A stretch of 64,000 bases of DNA from Streptomyces sp. NBC_01446 (GTDB lineage Bacteria; Actinomycetota; Actinomycetes; Streptomycetales; Streptomycetaceae), in NCBI RefSeq assembly GCF_026340095.1, contig NZ_JAPEPO010000003.1, positions 124,001-188,000 on the forward strand. Reading direction: 5' to 3'. The translations under genes were made by a program, and so were the position numbers. Below the pieces are notes generated by a model that saw only the letters and a program-made list of their open reading frames with translations, had not been told where the DNA came from and ran no database searches. Positions 32,019 to 40,711 of this stretch are shown one piece after another; positions within the stretch are counted from its first letter, which is position 1; each line of letters opens with the position of its first letter.

Positions 32019-33530
32019 TCACATGTGAACGACAGGCGCGGCGTTCTCGTCCTGCTGGGGCACGCCACGGCGGTAGATCAGGGCGGTCACGCCCAGGCCG
32101 ATGACGAAGATGGCTGCCGACCACCAGTAGGCGGTGGAGTAGCCCTCGAGGCCGGCCTGGGCCAGGACGCCGGGGTCCTTGGGGTTGCGGCCGGAGAGGT
32201 AGTCGGTGACGGCTTCGGAGGCCATCGTGCTGAGCAGGGCGACGCCGATGGACCCGCCGACCTGCTGGACGGTGTTGACGGCAGCGGACGCGGCTCCGGC
32301 GTCGGCCGCGGCCACACCGGAGGTGGCCAGGCTCATCGCGGGCGCGATGACCGCGCCCAGCCCGATGCCGACGAGCACCAGCTGTGGCAGTACCTGCGTC
32401 ACGTATCCGCTGTTCATGTCCAGCGTGGTCATCCAGACCAGGCCGGCGGCCGCAATGGCCATGCCCACGGGTACCACCGGTTTGGGGCCTATGCGTGGCA
32501 CCAGGATGTTGGCGGCCACGGCGGAGGCGGACGACGATGCCACGATCATGGGCAGGAAGGCGAAGCCGGTCTTCAGTGCGCTGAAACCGAGGCTCTGCTG
32601 CAGGTAGTAGGTCAGGAACAGGAACACGCCGAACATGCCCGCGCCGCTGACGAAGAGGGCGGCGAAGGAGGCGCCGCGGTTACGGTCCAGCAGGACCCGC
32701 AGGGGTAGCAGCGGATATGCCGCCCTGCTCTGCCGCCAGACGAAGAGGGCCACCAGTACGGCGCCGGCCGCCAGCATGCCCCAGGTCGCCACCGAACCCC
32801 AGCCGTGCTTCTCGGCGTTCGAGAAGCCGTAGACCAGGCAGAACAGGCCGGCGGAGACCAGCAGGGTGCCGGGGACGTCGAGCTTGGCGGACGTGTTTCG
32901 CGGGGTGCGGTGCAGCAGGGCTGCACCACCGACGAACGCCACCACGGCGAAGACCACGTTGACGTACATGGTCCAGCGCCAGTCCAGGTACTCGGTCAGC
33001 ACTCCGCCGAGGATCAGGCCGATGGCTCCGCCTGCACCGGCGACCGAGCCGGCGACGGTGAAGGCCTTCGCCCGCTCGCGCGGTTCGGTGAAGGTGGTCA
33101 TCAGGAGCGACAGCGCGGACGGGGCCAGCAGGGCGGCGAACCCGCCCTGGATCGCGCGCGCGGTGACGAGCATGCCGAAACTGTTCGCCGCGCCTCCCAG
33201 CATGGAAGCGGCCGCGAAGCCGGTCAGACCCACCAGGAAGGTCACCTTCCGGCCGACCAGGTCTGCGACCCGGCCGCCGAGCAGGAGCAGGCTGCCGAAG
33301 GCCAGTGCGTAGGCGGTGACTACCCACTGCCGATCGCCATCCGAGAAGCCCAGGTCGCGCTGGGCGGACGGCAGAGCGATGTTCACGATGGTGCCGTCGA
33401 GGACTCCCATCAGTTGGGCGAGGGAAATGACCACCAGAATCCACCATCGGCGCTGGTGTGACGGGTCGACAGGCCCATTCTCCGGTGTGGTCTCAGCGCC
33501 GCGAGCGGCGGCGACGGTGTTCTGTGACAT
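32019..33530 (-). CDS. MFS drug exporter, DHA2/QacA type
   Basis: A 503-residue, 14-helix exporter. Visible motifs: the first helix ILVVISLAQLMGVLDGTIVNIALP (D1-type LDxTIVNVALP), motif A GRVADLVGRKVTF, motif B RAIQGGFAALLAPSALSLLM and motif C GSVAGAGGAIGLILGGVLTE. ATG 33530 starts the family-like N-terminus; the longer frame upstream is not family-like. It is unrelated in detail to the MFS gene at 1028 (different helix 1). Probably exports a hydrophobic drug or metabolite; nothing ties it to a specific neighbour. Confidence 0.92.
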   Translation of the reverse strand: MSQNTVAAARGAETTPENGPVDPSHQRRWWILVVISLAQLMGVLDGTIVNIALPSAQRDLGFSDGDRQWVVTAYALAFGSLLLLGGRVADLVGRKVTFLVGLTGFAAASMLGGAANSFGMLVTARAIQGGFAALLAPSALSLLMTTFTEPRERAKAFTVAGSVAGAGGAIGLILGGVLTEYLDWRWTMYVNVVFAVVAFVGGAALLHRTPRNTSAKLDVPGTLLVSAGLFCLVYGFSNAEKHGWGSVATWGMLAAGAVLVALFVWRQSRAAYPLLPLRVLLDRNRGASFAALFVSGAGMFGVFLFLTYYLQQSLGFSALKTGFAFLPMIVASSSASAVAANILVPRIGPKPVVPVGMAIAAAGLVWMTTLDMNSGYVTQVLPQLVLVGIGLGAVIAPAMSLATSGVAAADAGAASAAVNTVQQVGGSIGVALLSTMASEAVTDYLSGRNPKDPGVLAQAGLEGYSTAYWWSAAIFVIGLGVTALIYRRGVPQQDENAAPVVHM

Positions 33531-33609
33531 GGGGACAGCCCTCCAGGCAGGGGACGGGGGGTATGGCGGCAGGAGAAAGGGACAAGAAATGGGCGGAGAG
33601 ATCAAGTAC

Positions 33610-33975
33610 GGCTGCGGGACGGCGTGACCGCCTCGGTGAAGAAGATCGCGACGCCGGAGGCCGTGCGGGCCACCGCGCCCAAGTTCTTGTGCCGGTACTC
33701 CTTCGGCGGACGGCCGCGCGGAACCGTGATCACGTTGTCGGCGAACGCTGGGGTCGCGTACGCGTATGGCGTGCTGCGCGTCGGGAGGGCATCACGCGCC
33801 CTCTTCGGCGACCAGGTCGGGAACCTGGGCGTTGTCGCCCGCGACCCACACGTGGTCGAGGCCCCTGACCTGGAGGGTGCAGGGTGTCGACGTGGCCACG
33901 CGGGCCGAGCGGCAGGACGAAGTGGGCCAAGGCGGGGTTGGAGCGGACGCCGGCTGTCCAGCCGGCTCCGACGCA
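33610..33975 (-). pseudogene. type II NADH dehydrogenase (Ndh) C-terminal remnant
   Basis: Three blocks in different minus-strand frames line up with the end of an Ndh flavoprotein: TAGVRSNPALAHFVLPLGPR, then LDHVWVAGDNAQVPDLVAEE (the second FAD-binding GD motif), and VITVPRGRPPKEYRHKNLGA with GVAIFFTEAV. At least two frameshifts separate them. No N-terminus is present. Identification is by remembered family sequence. Confidence 0.65.
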
Positions 33976-34030
33976 GCCCCGAGCCCCGCCCACGGGTGCC
34001 TTCCGGGCGGGCAAAGTCGGCGCGGATGTT

Positions 34031-34072
34031 TCATACGCTGTACGGTATCACCTTGTTCCGTACAGCGTATGG
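34031..34072. promoter_or_regulatory. paired palindromic operator (TetR-type), copy 1
   Basis: Two 15-bp sites, TCATACGCTGTACGG (34031-34045) and CCGTACAGCGTATGG (34058-34072), centres 27 bp apart, together form a 14-bp perfect inverted repeat. They match the consensus CCRTACGNCGTATGG found at 49.8-50 and 52.6 kb. The only neighbours are the Ndh remnant and a hairpin, so the gene it once controlled is probably lost. Confidence 0.7.
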
Positions 34073-34088
34073 AATGTCTACAGGTGCA

Positions 34089-34119
34089 GGCAGGAGGGTG
34101 CCGTTGAGCCCCTCCTGCC
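34089..34119. terminator. GC hairpin next to the 34-kb operator
   Basis: GGCAGGAGGG (34089-34098) pairs perfectly with CCCTCCTGCC (34110-34119) around an 11-nt loop, 17 bp after the operator pair. No T tract; it could terminate or attenuate a transcript starting at the operator. Confidence 0.4.
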
Positions 34120-34279
34120 CGCCGCCCGGGCGCGGTCAGGAGGGGCTGATCCCCAGATCAGCGGACGCCTGCCTACCGCCGGCGGGCATCACGGCGACGT
34201 GCACGGTCTGAGCCCACCCGCACCGACGGCCCATGTCTCACCGGTTGTCGCGGCCTCGGTCGTCGTTGGACCGGCTGGA

Positions 34280-34337
34280 GTCGTGGTCATACCGCTTCGA
34301 GTCGTGGTCGCACCGCTTCGAGTCGCGGTCATACCGA
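34280..34337. repeat. 21-bp tandem repeat
   Basis: Two full units (34280-34300 and 34301-34321) and most of a third (34322-34337), consensus GTCGTGGTCATACCGCTTCGA. The region around it (34200-34340) contains no gene I can support. Confidence 0.7.
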
Positions 34338-34341
34338 GGTC

Positions 34342-34373
34342 CCGGAGGGGGCGTGGGGTGGCGCCCCCTCCGG
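34342..34373. terminator. strong hairpin downstream of ORF 34382
   Basis: A perfect 12-bp stem CCGGAGGGGGCG (34342-34353) and CGCCCCCTCCGG (34362-34373), 8-nt loop, nine bases after the minus-strand ORF ends. Suits a terminator for that ORF. Confidence 0.6.
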
Positions 34374-34381
34374 GGTGTGGG

Positions 34382-34750
34382 TCAGCTGGCGGCCTGGGCG
34401 AGCAGCGGCTTGAGGGCCGGGTGCTGGAGGGCCTCCTCGGCGGCGGGGTCGTCCAGGACCTCCTGGAAGGCGGCGTTGATCCGGTCGGCCTTGATGATCT
34501 CCGACATCGTCAGGGAGCTGACCGGGTTCCAGTAGGCGGCGGCCTTCTGCTGCCCGTCCTGCAGGATCTGCCTCATGCCGGCCATGCTCCCGAGGATGTG
34601 CTCCTCGAATCCCTCGCGCGTCTTGTCGCCCGTGAGCGACTCAAGGCCGCCGGACTTCTCGATCCACGGGGCGATCTTGGTGTCCCACTCGGTGGTGTGC
34701 TGCATCCAGTCCACGAAGTGCTCGAAGCCGACAGTCAGGAACGAGCCGCC
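34382..34750 (-). pseudogene. unrecognised protein, N-terminally truncated
   Basis: The frame ends normally at 34382 and reads back through FVDWMQHTTEWDTKIAPW, GDKTREGFEEHILGSMAG and SLTMSEIIKADRINAAFQEV without a break to about 34750, where it meets the nickel transporter remnant on the other strand. There is an ATG at 34714, but coding character continues upstream (FLTVGFEHF), so the gene was probably cut at its 5' end. I do not recognise the family; it is helical and acidic. Confidence 0.45.
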
Positions 34751-35152
34751 TCCGGCCTGGCCTGGTACGCCATCCTCTGCCTGCCGGTCCTTTTCGCGGC
34801 CGGCATGAGCCTGCTGGACACCATCGACGGTTCGTTCATGAACTTCGCCTACGGCTGGGCCTTTTCCAAGCCGGTACGGAAGGTCTACTACAACCTCACC
34901 AACACCGGCCTGTCCGTCGCCGTCGCGCTGATCATCGGTACCGCCGAACTACTGGGCCTGCTCGCCGACAAGGCCGGCCTGCACGGCCCGTTCTGGGACT
35001 GGATCAGCGGCCTGGACCTGAACACCATCGGCTTCGTCATCGTCGGCCTCTTCTTCGCCACGTGGGCTGCTGCCCTGGCCGTGTGGAAGCTCGGCCGTAT
35101 CGAGGAGAAGTGGACCGCCGGGCTGCGGCCCGCCGAGCAAGAGGCCGACTGA
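34745..35152 (+). pseudogene. HoxN/NixA-type nickel/cobalt transporter C-terminal remnant
   Basis: The last 135 residues of a NiCoT permease: AWYAILCLPVLFAAGMSLLD, then TIDGSFMNFAYGWAFSKPVR, the family's FAAGMSLxDTxDGxxM signature, followed by two membrane helices and the tail KLGRIEEKWTAGLRPAEQEA. The N-terminal helices, including the HX4DH nickel-binding motif, are missing, so it cannot transport. It is joined at about 34745 to the truncated minus-strand ORF. Confidence 0.8.
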
Positions 35153-35278
35153 CAGCGGGTGATGCGCGAGCTCGGCAGGACGGCGCATTTATTGTCACGG
35201 TGCCGATCGGCGCCCTGGTCCCGTTCTCGTGCCCTGACACCTCTGCGGAAAATCCACCACGGCCACCTCTGTGAAAAA

Positions 35279-35312
35279 TGGGCGCCGGTACTCGGAAGAG
35301 CATCGGCGCCCA
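35279..35312 (-). terminator. intrinsic terminator of the aromatic operon
   Basis: Arms TGGGCGCCGGTACT (35279-35292) and AGCATCGGCGCCCA (35299-35312) pair with two mismatches. Read on the minus strand the stem is followed by TTTTT, making a classical intrinsic terminator 40 bp after the nitroreductase stop codon. Its arms resemble those of the hairpin at 45281. Confidence 0.75.
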
Positions 35313-35352
35313 CGGCATGGCGCCTCTCATCTACCTGGCGGCGGCAGTGCCC

Positions 35353-35979
35353 TCAGGCATAGGCGACGGCGTCCTCGGCGGGCACGCGGGGCAGCCGCGG
35401 GAACCACGGGTCGGCACCGGGGTGACCGATGTTGACCACCAGATGCGAGCGCCAGCTGGTACCGGCGAAGAACTCCTCGTCCACGCCGGCCCGGTCGAAG
35501 CCCGCCATGGGACCAGCCGCCAGCCCCGCCGCGCGCACGGCGAGCAGGAAGACCCCGGTCTGCAGTGCCGAGTTGTAGGCCGCGAGGCTCTCGCGCTTCT
35601 CCGTCTGGTCGGCGAACGCCGCTCGCAGCATGTCGCCGCGAGCCGGGAAGACGGTCGGCATCTGCTCGTGGAAGTCGACGTCGTACGCCAGGACCGCCAC
35701 GGCCGGCGCTTGAAGCGACTTGGCCCTGTTGCCCTCGTCGAGATGCCGGACCAGTCGCTCCTTGCCCTCGTCGGTGCGCACGAAGAGCACACGCAGAGGC
35801 TGACCGTTCGCGGCGCTCGGCGACCAGCGGGCGAGGTCCCAGATCAGGGCGAGTTCGTCGTCGGAAACGGCCACCTCGGCGAAGGTGTTCGCGGTGCGGG
35901 CCTCGGTGAACAGCACCTTTCGTCCGGCGTCGTCGAGGACATCGAGGGCCTGCGGTTCACGGTCGGTCAAGCTCATCAT
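35353..35979 (-). CDS. nitroreductase-family (RutE-like) oxidoreductase
   Basis: A 208-residue FMN-dependent nitroreductase fold protein. Family features: ARTANTFAEVAVSDDELALI, then WDLARWSPSAANGQPLRVLFVRTDEGKERL (FMN contact S..N.QP..F) and the C-terminal RSHLVVNIGHPGADPWFPRLPR, typical of the HadB/RutE malonic-semialdehyde reductase group. Two ATGs (35979, 35976) are possible. It is the last gene of the minus-strand operon, 139 bp after the acetoacetate-CoA ligase, with an intrinsic terminator after it. In the pathway it may reduce a semialdehyde or enone arising after ring cleavage. Confidence 0.85.
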   Translation of the reverse strand: MMSLTDREPQALDVLDDAGRKVLFTEARTANTFAEVAVSDDELALIWDLARWSPSAANGQPLRVLFVRTDEGKERLVRHLDEGNRAKSLQAPAVAVLAYDVDFHEQMPTVFPARGDMLRAAFADQTEKRESLAAYNSALQTGVFLLAVRAAGLAAGPMAGFDRAGVDEEFFAGTSWRSHLVVNIGHPGADPWFPRLPRVPAEDAVAYA

Positions 35980-36118
35980 TTCTCTCTTACTTCGGTTGTG
36001 TGTGGTGCCGGGGCGGGGTGACCGCCCCGGCACCACCCCGTGGGGACGGGGTTTGCGGAGCCGGGCGGGGCACAAGGACCTGGTCCTGTCACGTGGGCCT
36101 GTGGTCCCCTGACCGACG

Positions 36119-38137
36119 TCATGTGTGGTGTGTTGACCGCTTGTTCCGCTCCGCGCCCAACCGGGCGAAGTAGGCGATCAGTTCGGGGTGGTCGACCGCC
36201 GCGGGGTTCAGGACCTGCTCGGCGGGGGCGCCCTGGAGCAGTCGCTTGACGGGGACCTCGAGCTTCTTGCCGGTCTTCGTGTGCGGGAGGGCCGGTACGG
36301 CGAGGATCTCGTCGGGGACGTGGCGGGGTGAGGCGCCGGCGCGGATCGCGTCGCGGATCTTCTCGCGCAGGGCATCGTCCAGGCCGGCCCCGTCGGCGAG
36401 GACCACGAAGAGGGGCATCCAGTAGCCGCCGTCGGGTTCCTCCGCGCCGATGACGAGGGCCTCGGTGATCTCGGGGAGGCGTTCGACGACGTCGTGGATG
36501 TCGGCACTGCCTAGGCGTACGCCGTTGCGGTTGAGGGTGGCGTCGGAGCGGCCGTGGACGATCACCGAGCCGTGCGAGGTGAGGGTGATCCAGTCTCCGT
36601 GCCGCCATATACCGGGGTAGGCGCCGAAGTAGGCGTCGTGGTAGCGGCTGCCGTCGGGGTCGTTCCAGAAGTACAGCGGCATGGACGGCATGGGCCGGGT
36701 GACGACCAGTTCGCCGACCTGGTCGAGGACAGGGGTGCCCGTCGTGTCGTAGGCGGCCAGCGCCACGCCCAGGCCGGGGGCGGACAGCTCCCCCGCCCAG
36801 ACGGGGGTCGTGGAGGCGCTGCCGGCGAAGCCGGAGACGATGTCCGTGCCGCCGCTGGTGGAGGCCAGCTGGACACCGGGGCCCACGTGGTCGCGGACCC
36901 AGGGGTAGGCGGAGGCGGGCAGAGCGGAGCCGGTGCAGCCGACGGCGCGGACGGCCGACAGGTCGTGCCTGGAGGGTTCGATGCCCAGCTTGCTCATGGC
37001 CAGCAGGTACTGGGGGCTGGTGCCGAAGACGGTGACCTTGTGGCGGGCCGCCAGCTCCCACAGGATGTCCGGACGCGCGAGCGGTGCCGGGCTGCCGTCG
37101 TAGGTGCAGGTGGTCGCGCCGGTCAGCAGGGTGGAGACGACCAGGTTCCACATCATCCAGTGGGTGGTGGTGTACCACAGCAGGCGGTCCCCGGTGCCCA
37201 GATCGGTGTGCAGGCCGAGCATCTTGAGGTGTTCGAGCAGGACCCCTCCGTGCCCGTGGACGATGCCCTTGGGCAGTCCGGTGGTGCCGGAGGAGAAGAC
37301 GACCCACAGAGGGTGGTCGAACGGCACCGGGGCGATGGTGAGGTACTCGGCGCGGTTGGCCGCGTCGTCCCAGGAAATCGTCAGCCCCGAGTCCCCGCCC
37401 TCGGGCCAGGCAAGGCCCAGGTGGTCCACGAGCACCGTGGCTTTCAGCGTCGGCAGGGCGTCGGCGAGTTCGAGCGAGGCGGCGCGGCGGTCGTGAGTGG
37501 TGCCGTTGAACAGGTAGCCGTCGGCGGTGATGAGCACCGCGGGTTCGAGCTGGGCGAAGCGGTCGGCGGCGGCCTTGGGCGCGTAGTCCTGGCCGCACAC
37601 CGACCACACCGCGCCCAGGCTTGCGGTGGCAAGGAAGGCGACGATGGCGTGGGGGGTGTTGGGCAGATAGCCCACCACCCGGTCGCCCTGTCCGACGCCC
37701 AGGTCGCGCAGGCTGGCAGCGACGGAGGCGACCCGGGCGCGCAGCTCCCGGCCCGTGATCTCATAGCCGGCTCCGGTCTCGTCCAGGGCGGTGATCGCGG
37801 GAGCGTCCGGCTGCAGGTTGCGCAGCGCGTGATGGGCGTAGTTGAGGGTGGCACCGGGGAACCAGCGGGCGCCGGGCATGGTCTCCTCGGCCAGCACCCG
37901 CTCGTACTCAGTCGTCGCGTCGATGTCGAAGTACTCCCACACCGCGGCCCAGAACCCTTCGAGGTCGGTGACGGACCACTGATACAGGGCACGGTAGTCC
38001 GTGGGATCCTGGATACCTTCGGCGCCCCGGTGCCGGGCCGCCCATCGGGCGAAGTCCGCAATGCGGCTGTGGGCGGCCGACTTCGGGTCGGGAGTGAAGA
38101 AGGGGTCCGCATACGGCGCGGGGTGCGGGGTGGTCAT
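36119..38137 (-). CDS. acetoacetate-CoA ligase
   Basis: A 672-residue adenylate-forming enzyme of the acetoacetyl-CoA synthetase type. The N-terminal ACAS_N region (SRIADFARWAARHRG, FWAAVWEYFDI, ARWFPGATLNYAHHAL) is diagnostic. The AMP loop FSSGTTGLPKGIVHGHGG lies at about residue 279, then WYTTTHWMMWNLVVS, STSGGTDIVSGF, HGRSDATLNRNGVRLGSADIH and the lysine segment PHTKTGKKLEVPVK. It would activate acetoacetate, or a related 3-oxo acid released by ring-fission hydrolysis, for thiolysis. It starts 16 bp after the monooxygenase gene, in the same operon. Confidence 0.92.
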   Translation of the reverse strand: MTTPHPAPYADPFFTPDPKSAAHSRIADFARWAARHRGAEGIQDPTDYRALYQWSVTDLEGFWAAVWEYFDIDATTEYERVLAEETMPGARWFPGATLNYAHHALRNLQPDAPAITALDETGAGYEITGRELRARVASVAASLRDLGVGQGDRVVGYLPNTPHAIVAFLATASLGAVWSVCGQDYAPKAAADRFAQLEPAVLITADGYLFNGTTHDRRAASLELADALPTLKATVLVDHLGLAWPEGGDSGLTISWDDAANRAEYLTIAPVPFDHPLWVVFSSGTTGLPKGIVHGHGGVLLEHLKMLGLHTDLGTGDRLLWYTTTHWMMWNLVVSTLLTGATTCTYDGSPAPLARPDILWELAARHKVTVFGTSPQYLLAMSKLGIEPSRHDLSAVRAVGCTGSALPASAYPWVRDHVGPGVQLASTSGGTDIVSGFAGSASTTPVWAGELSAPGLGVALAAYDTTGTPVLDQVGELVVTRPMPSMPLYFWNDPDGSRYHDAYFGAYPGIWRHGDWITLTSHGSVIVHGRSDATLNRNGVRLGSADIHDVVERLPEITEALVIGAEEPDGGYWMPLFVVLADGAGLDDALREKIRDAIRAGASPRHVPDEILAVPALPHTKTGKKLEVPVKRLLQGAPAEQVLNPAAVDHPELIAYFARLGAERNKRSTHHT

Positions 38138-38153
38138 GGTGTGGTGCTCCTCG

Positions 38154-39776
38154 TCAGGCGGGCCGGGCGTCGGCTGTGCGGCGGGCCGTGTGCAGCAGGG
38201 GGGCCCAGGCGACGGTGTCCGTGAAGTCGCCGGTGCCGGCCGGGACGGTGTCCGTCACGACGCGGTCGGGGCGCAGCAGGACGGCGTCGGCACGGCCGCG
38301 TGCCAGCCAGCCGGCCAGGGTGCCGTCGTCGCCCAGGTCGTCGACGTGGACCGTCGGGGCGCCCAGTGCCGTGGCCACGGCCGTCATCTGCGCCGTGGGC
38401 GGCACAGCGGTCAGGACGGCGAAGGAGTCCCCGAGGACGTCATCGAGGCGCACTCGCCTGCCGTCATGCCGTACCCAGGGCTGCGGGCAGAAGGTGCCGG
38501 CCAGCACGCGGCCGGTCAGCCTGGGGCGGCGCCGTACGAGTGGACCGGCGCTCAGGGCGGGGCTGAGGTCACGGCTCACCGCCGCGGTCACGCCGGGGAC
38601 GCGACAGACCGCGCCCACCACGGCCCGGCGGAACGCCGCACCGCGGTCCTGTCCGCCGGTCATGGCCCAGCCGACGGCGACCGCGACGCGGATCGCATGG
38701 CGGGCGTGCGGCTTGCGCTCGCGTTCGTAGGTGTCCAGCAGCCCCTCGGGTGCGCCCTGTTGGAGGACGCGGGCGAGTTTCCAGGTGAGGTTGTTGGCGT
38801 CGCGCAGGCCGGAGCACAGACCCTGCCCGACGAAGGGCGGGGTGAGGTGGGCGGCGTCGCCCAGCAGGAAGACGCGCCCCCTGCGCCACCGGTCGGCGAG
38901 ACGGGCCTGGAAGGTGTACTGCGCCTGTCGTATCACCTCGAAGTCGTCGCCCTGCGAGGCGTCGGACGGCAGGTCCACCCAGGGGGCGACCAGCTCGCGC
39001 AGGCGCTCCCATCCGTCCGGACCGTCCAGGTTCTCGTCATCGGCCAGCCGGAACTCCCAGCGGTAGCGGTCCTCGCTGATGCGCATGAAGGTGGCCGGCC
39101 GGGTGGGGCAGCAGATCTGCTCGGCGCCTTCCCAGGTACGCACCGGGCGGCTGGTGCGCACGTCGATGACCCGCCAGCTCTCCTCGAAGTGCAGGTCCTC
39201 CCACACGGCGCCGATGGCGTCACGGGTGAGACTGCCCGCACCGTCGCAGCCGAGGACGGCATCGGCCCACAGGTGCTCTTCCTCGTCGCTGCCGTCGCGC
39301 CGGAAGGTGACCCGGACCGGACCCGTCGGATCGTCGGGTGCGTCGGTGTTCTGCGTGTCGGACTGGGTGACGGACACGACCTCCACCCCGCTCCACAGCT
39401 CGCACTCCGGGCGGCGCGCCAAGGCGTCACGCAGCAGGCGTTCCAGCTCGGGCTGGTTGAACATGCTCAGCTGCGGGAAGCCGTGGTGTCCGTGCATGGA
39501 CCGCGGGAATTCGGTGATCACGTGGCGCCGGGCGTCCAGCAGCCGTAGCCCGGGCGCCGGGCGGGCGAGGGCGGCGAATTCCTCGTGGACACCGAGGCTC
39601 TGCAGGATCCGGCGGATCTCGTCGTCCACGACGACGGCGCGTGGCAGGGGGTAGATGTCCTGGTGGCGTTCGAGGATCAAGCTGGGCACTCCGTGCCGGG
39701 CGAGCAGGAGGGCGGCCGTGACCCCGACGGGTCCCCCACCGATGATCACCACCGGTCTCTGGGATGCGGCCTTCAT
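38154..39776 (-). CDS. MhpA-like flavin-dependent aromatic hydroxylase
   Basis: A 540-residue group A flavoprotein monooxygenase. FAD-binding motifs in order: PVVIIGGGPVGVTAALLLAR at the N-terminus, the CDGAGSLTRDAIG (DG) motif near residue 180, and GRVFLLGDAAHLTPPFVGQG near residue 295. The C-terminal thioredoxin-like domain of the MhpA/phenol hydroxylase group is present (about residues 420-520). These enzymes ortho-hydroxylate a phenol to a catechol using NAD(P)H and oxygen. Start overlaps the FAH stop codon (ATGA). It would provide the catechol for the dioxygenase two genes upstream. Confidence 0.9.
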   Translation of the reverse strand: MKAASQRPVVIIGGGPVGVTAALLLARHGVPSLILERHQDIYPLPRAVVVDDEIRRILQSLGVHEEFAALARPAPGLRLLDARRHVITEFPRSMHGHHGFPQLSMFNQPELERLLRDALARRPECELWSGVEVVSVTQSDTQNTDAPDDPTGPVRVTFRRDGSDEEEHLWADAVLGCDGAGSLTRDAIGAVWEDLHFEESWRVIDVRTSRPVRTWEGAEQICCPTRPATFMRISEDRYRWEFRLADDENLDGPDGWERLRELVAPWVDLPSDASQGDDFEVIRQAQYTFQARLADRWRRGRVFLLGDAAHLTPPFVGQGLCSGLRDANNLTWKLARVLQQGAPEGLLDTYERERKPHARHAIRVAVAVGWAMTGGQDRGAAFRRAVVGAVCRVPGVTAAVSRDLSPALSAGPLVRRRPRLTGRVLAGTFCPQPWVRHDGRRVRLDDVLGDSFAVLTAVPPTAQMTAVATALGAPTVHVDDLGDDGTLAGWLARGRADAVLLRPDRVVTDTVPAGTGDFTDTVAWAPLLHTARRTADARPA

Positions 39777-40711
39777 GCTGCGTCCGTGACAGGGGTCCGC
39801 TGCTCGCCGAGGTCGATCCGTCCGTCCGGGGTGGCGATCGTGGCGGTGATGAGGTCACCGCTGTGCAGGTACTTGGGGTTCTTGGCCTGGCCCTTGAAGA
39901 ACGCCTTCCACTTCAGTGCGGGCGGCAGCAGCGCACCGATCTTCTCGGCCGGCTTGGGCGGGGCCTTCAGGGCCGTGCCGCCGGGAGTGCCGGTCAGCAG
40001 CAGGTCACCCGGGTCGAGGGTCTGAAAGCGGGCGAGCAGAGTGAGCGCCTCTGCGGGCCGTACGATCATGTCGGCCAGCGTGCGGTCCTGGCGCGACACG
40101 CCGTTGACCGACAGCCGCAGCCGCAGGTTCAGCAGATGGGCGAAGTCCTCGGGCTCCAGCAGGGCCAGGTACGGACCCGTCGGCGTGAAGGTCGGATATG
40201 ACTTGCTCTCGTAGAACTGGGTCTTGGTCAGCTGGACGTCGCGGGCGCTGACGTCGTTGGTCAGGACAAGGCCGGCGACGTAGCGCGGCAGGTCCTGCTC
40301 CTCGACGACGGTGCCCACGGGCAGGGTCGCGCCCATGACGAGGCCGAGTTCCACCTCGTAGTCGAGGAACTTCACGTGCGCGGGACGGATGATCGTGTCA
40401 TGGGGGCCGCTGACCGAGCCGGATGCCTTGCGGAAGAAGGTGGGCGGGATGTCGCCGGTGAAGCCCGAATCCTTGGCGTGGCTGCGGTAGTTGACCATCT
40501 GGGCGACCACCCGGCAGGGGGTGGTGACCGGAGGCAGTGCAACCAGGTCGGCGACGGGCGTGCCGCTTTCGGCGGAGGCGGCGGCCTCGCGGACCGCGTC
40601 CCGGTCGGCGAGCAGCTCGGCGGTGGTGGCCGCCTTGGTCTCGGCGCGGACGGCGCGCTCGTCTTGGACGACCCACCAGCCGTCGGTGGTGCGCAGAACG
40701 TTGGTGCTCAT
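39773..40711 (-). CDS. fumarylacetoacetate hydrolase-family enzyme
   Basis: A 312-residue FAH-fold metal-dependent hydrolase or decarboxylase. The core begins CRVVAQMVNYRSHAKDSGF; metal ligands are in FLDYEVELGLVMG (E.E) and VLTNDVSARDVQ (D), and the GDLLLTGTPGGTALK signature is present. Compared with small acylpyruvate hydrolases it has an N-terminal extension of about 80 residues. The likely role is hydrolysis of a C-C bond in the ring-fission product or of the resulting oxo-acid. Start and stop codons overlap both neighbours (ATGA), so it is translationally coupled in the operon. Confidence 0.88.
   Translation of the reverse strand: MSTNVLRTTDGWWVVQDERAVRAETKAATTAELLADRDAVREAAASAESGTPVADLVALPPVTTPCRVVAQMVNYRSHAKDSGFTGDIPPTFFRKASGSVSGPHDTIIRPAHVKFLDYEVELGLVMGATLPVGTVVEEQDLPRYVAGLVLTNDVSARDVQLTKTQFYESKSYPTFTPTGPYLALLEPEDFAHLLNLRLRLSVNGVSRQDRTLADMIVRPAEALTLLARFQTLDPGDLLLTGTPGGTALKAPPKPAEKIGALLPPALKWKAFFKGQAKNPKYLHSGDLITATIATPDGRIDLGEQRTPVTDAA

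Noticed and set aside
33757..33769. CGTACGCGTATGG, similar to the P450 operator
   Set aside because: It lies inside the Ndh remnant, lacks the central base of the palindrome and is unpaired.
34200..34340. Possible CRISPR array because of the 21-bp repeat
   Set aside because: The units are directly adjacent with no spacers and there are fewer than three complete copies.
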